64,000 bases of DNA from Ramlibacter paludis (GTDB taxonomy: Bacteria; Pseudomonadota; Gammaproteobacteria; Burkholderiales; Burkholderiaceae_C): contig NZ_JAKLTM010000008.1 of the NCBI RefSeq assembly GCF_022012305.1, positions 156,259 through 220,258 on the forward strand, written 5' to 3'. Position numbers and translations under genes: made by a program. Shown here piece after piece: positions 63,941-64,000 of this stretch (positions are counted from its first letter, which is position 1; every line of letters begins with the position of its first letter). The notes below the pieces were generated by a model. It was not told the origin of the DNA. It saw nothing but the letters and a program-made list of their open reading frames with translations, and ran no database searches.

Positions 63941-64000
63941 CCGAAGGGTTGGGCCTGCAAGGGGGCGTATGCGGCGTTGCGAAATCGGGTCAAGCCGCCC

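Noticed and set aside
63812..64000. Known structured RNA (4.5S, 6S, RNase P, c-di-GMP riboswitch) at the right edge
   Set aside because: None of the conserved cores of these RNAs can be found; only the inverted repeat is supported.

Overview
The window is about 64 kb of dense, GC-rich chromosomal DNA with short intergenic gaps and many ATGA/GTGA start-stop overlaps. Gene content and order point to a betaproteobacterium of the Burkholderiales, most likely Comamonadaceae (Ramlibacter/Variovorax-like). The basis is ffh next to a cytochrome c assembly gene and pilSR-ampD, dusB-fis-purH, pilGHIJ-chpA beside rubredoxin, thiD and hemL, yqgE-ruvX-pyrR-pyrB-pyrC'-plsC, a Bug-type solute-binding protein, and TAnAAT-like -10 elements. 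The family placement is inference; no rRNA is present to confirm it. Only one tRNA, with a CAT anticodon, is seen. There is no CRISPR array, prophage or recognisable insertion sequence.

Layout. 1-3.8 kb: nrdB (cut by the left edge) and nrdA, behind a promoter covered by two NrdR-type boxes. 3.9-8.7 kb: a leftward operon of a cytochrome c assembly-like protein, a small membrane protein, the PilS/PilR two-component system and AmpD, divergent from ffh. 8.8-12.7 kb: ffh, an M20 amidohydrolase, a Bug-type binding protein and a small unknown. 12.7-15.0 kb: leftward unknown-unknown-miaB. 15.1-18.1 kb: a lipoprotein, an S1/P1 nuclease, an RsbRD-type histidine kinase and tRNA-Met. 18.2-21.4 kb: a von Willebrand factor A protein facing an ECF sigma factor and a Pro/Ala-rich membrane protein, probably its anti-sigma partner. 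21.4-25.7 kb: phenylacetate genes (enoyl-CoA hydratase, paaG, paaI, paaK) and an unknown helical protein. 25.7-33.1 kb: DUF3108 protein, M61 peptidase, DsbC, a UbiH-type monooxygenase, a MOSC protein and a 7TMR-DISM protein with a decayed GGDEF domain. 33.2-34.3 kb: ychF.

34.3-40.6 kb is the odd region. It looks lower in GC and different in codon use. It holds a methyltransferase, a flippase-like membrane protein, a family 2 glycosyltransferase, a small membrane-anchored protein of unknown family, and a 1000-residue YfhO-like membrane protein whose N-terminus is a second copy of that small protein. Together these resemble a three-part lipid-linked glycosylation system with an unfamiliar added domain, and this is the best candidate for something undescribed.

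40.6-46.4 kb: a YqaA-family protein, then dusB-fis-purH, then hemL and thiD on the opposite strand. 46.5-56.4 kb: rubredoxin and the Pil-Chp chemosensory operon pilG-pilH-pilI-pilJ-chpA, which with pilSR shows that surface motility by type IV pili is regulated from this window. 56.4-58.8 kb: a DUF5996 protein and DNA photolyase. 58.8-63.8 kb: yqgE-ruvX-pyrR-pyrB-pyrC'-plsC and a single-domain response regulator. The right edge has a 100-bp element bounded by perfect 17-bp inverted repeats that I cannot identify.
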